Source: Gadus chalcogrammus (taxonomy: Eukaryota; Chordata; Actinopteri; Gadiformes; Gadidae). From it: a DNA stretch of 64,000 nt. Under the pieces are notes generated by a model. It searched no databases and was not told the DNA's origin. It was given only the letters and a program-made list of their open reading frames with translations. A program made the translations under genes and the position numbers. Position 1 is the first letter of the stretch. Every line of letters begins with the position of its first letter. Positions 61,728 to 64,000 of this stretch are shown piece by piece. The stretch spans positions 17,274,431 to 17,338,430 of the forward strand of contig NC_079431.1 in NCBI RefSeq assembly GCF_026213295.1. The letters are read 5' to 3'.

Positions 61728-62472
61728 ATGACCGCTAACGCTGTTACTCTCAAGCTCCCCGAATTCTGGGAATCGTCGGCGTCGGCATGGTTCGCCCAGA
61801 CCGAAGTGCAGTTCGCGTTGCAGGAGATCACTGCGGATACGACAAGGTACAACTACGTTGTGTCAGCTCTTGGAAATTCGACAGCATCCAGAGTGGTGAG
61901 CCTCCTTAAAAATCCTCGGGCAAGGGAGAAGTATGCGGCACTCAAAGCCCACCTGTTAAAGACGTATGAACTGTACGCTGAGAGAGCCAGCAGGCTTTTC
62001 TCACTTCAAGGGCTCAGTGACAGCAAACCGTCTGAGTTCATGGACCGTATGCTGGATCTCATGGGTGGGCACGAACCCAATGTTCTTTTTGTTCAGCTTT
62101 TCCTGCGTCAGCTGCCTTCCAAAGTGAGGGCTGCTTTAGCCAACACCATGATAACTGACTGTCGGAGGCTGGCTGAAGAGGCTGATACATTTTTCCTGGC
62201 GGGTCAAGGGCACTGTGTGGCCGCGTTTTTTCCCCGTGCACATTGCTCCTGTGACACTGGACGACTCCACGCTCATCGCTGCCACCACTTCTCGTCGGCC
62301 GCAGTCTTCTGACCCCCAGCACTCTTCAGGCCCGCAGCAGTCTTCAGGCATGTGTTTCTACCATGCGAAATTTGGACCAAGTCTCTTAAATGCCGTCCGC
62401 CATGCAGTTACGGCGGGTTGGGAAACGCCAGGGCCGGCGCTCGGTAGTGGCCATGAGCGTCGGCCGTGCTAG
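61728..62472 (+). pseudogene. gag of the gypsy element
   Basis: ATG at 61,728. Contains WFAQTEVQFALQEITADTTR, RLFSLQGLSDSKPSEFMDRM and FLRQLPSKVRAAL, typical retrotransposon gag capsid. A frameshift near 62,215 moves the C-terminal part (CFYHAKFG) into another frame, where it stops at 62,472. Confidence 0.8.
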
Positions 62473-63232
62473 CAGGCTGCTTTTCATCCACGACAGCATC
62501 TCCGGACAGCGGTTCCTGTGAGACACGGGACCACAGAAGAGCGTCCTGCTTGCTTCCCGTTTGGACATGGTGACCGACGGCCACGGCCCCCCTATGGAAA
62601 CTGCTAATCGTAGCCCCATCCGTACCTATGGAACGAGGTTCATTGAATTGTGTTTCGGAGGCCACCGGTTTGGCTGGGACTTTGTTACAGCAAAGGTCTC
62701 TGTTCCCCTCCTCGGCGCAGATTTTTTGTGTGCTCATGGACTGTTGGTGGATGTCAAGAACCGCCGTTTGATTGACGCCGTCACGCTTTGTTCCTATGCG
62801 TGCACGCTCAGCGGGGCTGACTCCATACAGCTGTCTAGCATGCTCTCCGCCTCAGATGACTTCCACCGTCTGCTTGCCGGTTTCCCAGCCCTCACTCAGC
62901 CTACTTTCTCTGCGTCTGCCATGAAGCATGGTGTGGAGCACCATCTCGCCACTACTGGTCCTCCCATCTATGCCCGTGCTCGGCGCCTCGACCCGACCAA
63001 GCTTGCCGTCGCAAAGTTTGAGTTTGAGTTTGCTGAGTTTGCAAACATGGAGCGCCTGGGTATAGCCGCCGGTCCGACAGCCCGTGGGACTCACCCCTCC
63101 ACATTGTCCCCAAACCCAGCGGCGGCTGGTGCTCGTGTGGCGACTATCGGCGGCTAAATGAGGCAACGACGCCTGACCGGTACCCAGTGCCGAATATTCA
63201 GGATTTTTCGGCACACCTGGCTGGCATGGTGA
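62470..63232 (+). pseudogene. protease and N-terminal RT of the gypsy element
   Basis: The protease DTG sits directly after an in-frame TGA at 62,519. The frame continues with LLGADFLCAHGLLVDVKNR and the RT start CGDYRRLNEATTPDRYPVPN, shifted in frame near 63,060, with a TAG at about 63,230 just before the VDMD motif. Confidence 0.75.
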
Positions 63233-63235
63233 TTT

Positions 63236-64000
63236 TTTCATAGGTGGACATGGACTCTGTTTTGCGGGAGCTGCCTTTTCTTTTTGTGTACTTGGATGAC
63301 ATCTTAGTGGCGAGCACGTCCAAATCTCAGCACCTGGCGCACTTCCGGACACTTTTTGAGCGGCTCAGCCAACATGGGCTAATTGTCAACCCCGGCAAGT
63401 GCCAGTTTGGTCTCTCCGTCATCGATTTCCTGGGACACAGAGTCACTAAGGACGGTGCAGCCCCTCTCCCATCGAAGGTGGAGGCGGTCGCACAGTTCCC
63501 ACGCCCGCTCACTGTCAAGTCCCTGCAGGAGTTCTTCGGCATGGTGAATTTTTTACACCGTTTCATCCCTCGAGCCGCCCAGCTCATGCGACCCTTGCAT
63601 GAGGCCTTACAAGGTAAGCACAAGCACGCTGTGGACTGGACTGAGGGCAGGGACAAGGCTTTTGTTGCCACTAAGGCGGCCCTGGCGAACGCCACCATGC
63701 TGGCACATCCTTCTCCCACAGCCTCCATCGCCATCACCTCGGACGCCTCGGACTATACTGTCGGTGCCGTCTACGAGCAGTGGTCGGGCGGGGCCTGGCA
63801 GCCACTTGCCTTCTTCAGCCGTCAGTTGCGTCCCAACGAGTACAGCACTTTCGACCGGGAGCTGCTTGGTCTCTACCTCGCCACCAGACACTTCGGTTCC
63901 CTGTTGGAAGGTCGACAATTCACCGCTTTTGTCGACCACAAGCCGCTGACTTTCGCCATGGCCAAGCTGGCTGAGCCATGGCCCGCCGCCAGCAACGTCA
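63236..64000 (+). pseudogene. C-terminal RT and RNase H of the gypsy element
   Basis: Resumes after a deletion with VYLDDILVAS (RT active site YLDD), FLGHRVTKDG and FLHRFIPRAAQLMRPL, then RNase H SDASDYTVGA and FDRELLGLYLATRHF, VDHKPLTFAM. Open to the window edge. The middle of the RT palm is missing. Confidence 0.85.

Larger units (their letters stand above)
61677..64000 (+). mobile_element. Ty3/gypsy LTR retrotransposon, decayed, cut by window end
   Basis: Primer binding site TGGTGACCCCGAC at 61,677, then gag, protease, RT and RNase H relics in the order of Ty3/gypsy elements. Several frameshifts, two in-frame stops and a large RT deletion make it non-autonomous. The integrase and 3' LTR would lie beyond 64,000. 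Confidence 0.88.

Overview
This window is vertebrate nuclear DNA, most likely from a ray-finned fish. The genes have many introns with GT-AG boundaries. The dispersed repeats are fish-type: tRNA-derived SINEs, L2-like and Rex1-like LINEs, hAT and PIF/Harbinger elements, and a Ty3/gypsy element. Long CA/GT microsatellites are frequent. That density would suit a gadiform, but this is only an inference.

The main gene runs on the minus strand from about 51.55 kb down to a TAA stop at 15,247. It is SPEG (striated muscle preferentially expressed protein kinase), a giant titin/obscurin-family double kinase of the sarcomere and triad. I could place 40 exons. Their reading phases all join without a break, giving about 3,482 codons. 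Visible domain order is: Ser/Arg-rich region, five Ig domains, FN3, two Ig domains, kinase 1, a 927-codon disordered exon, Ig, FN3, a Pro/Thr-rich exon, kinase 2 and a short tail. The N-terminal Ig domain known in mammalian SPEG is not found and probably lies beyond 64 kb.

Downstream of SPEG on the same strand, two exons (12,224-12,050 and 11,501-11,214) form the 3' end of another Ig-domain gene with a one-base frameshift. A CpG-rich stretch at 8.2-8.9 kb holds a plausible first coding exon of a further minus-strand gene leaving the window at its left side. The rest of 1-15 kb is mostly AT-rich non-coding DNA with a hAT-like element and a broken L2-like LINE that carries its own hAT insertion.

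The SPEG introns are crowded with repeats. The two introns between 40.5 and 33.0 kb hold nested elements: a hAT with a palindromic AT-rich core, a 2.9-kb PIF/Harbinger foldback with two inverted Myb/SANT gene copies, and a TTAA-flanked element containing a TTA-flanked Harbinger MITE. Three acceptors (exons 12, 34, 38) follow pyrimidine tracts of roughly 260-360 nt in the transcript, and a TG repeat abuts the exon 26 acceptor.

Upstream of SPEG (52-64 kb) is repeat-rich: microsatellites, a hierarchical minisatellite, a 1.9-kb foldback element with perfect 6-bp target duplications, two Rex1-like LINE fragments with target duplications, and a decayed Ty3/gypsy retrotransposon reaching the window edge. 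I found no convincing new biological system. The most unusual features are the palindromic foldback elements and the repeat-expanded splice sites of SPEG.
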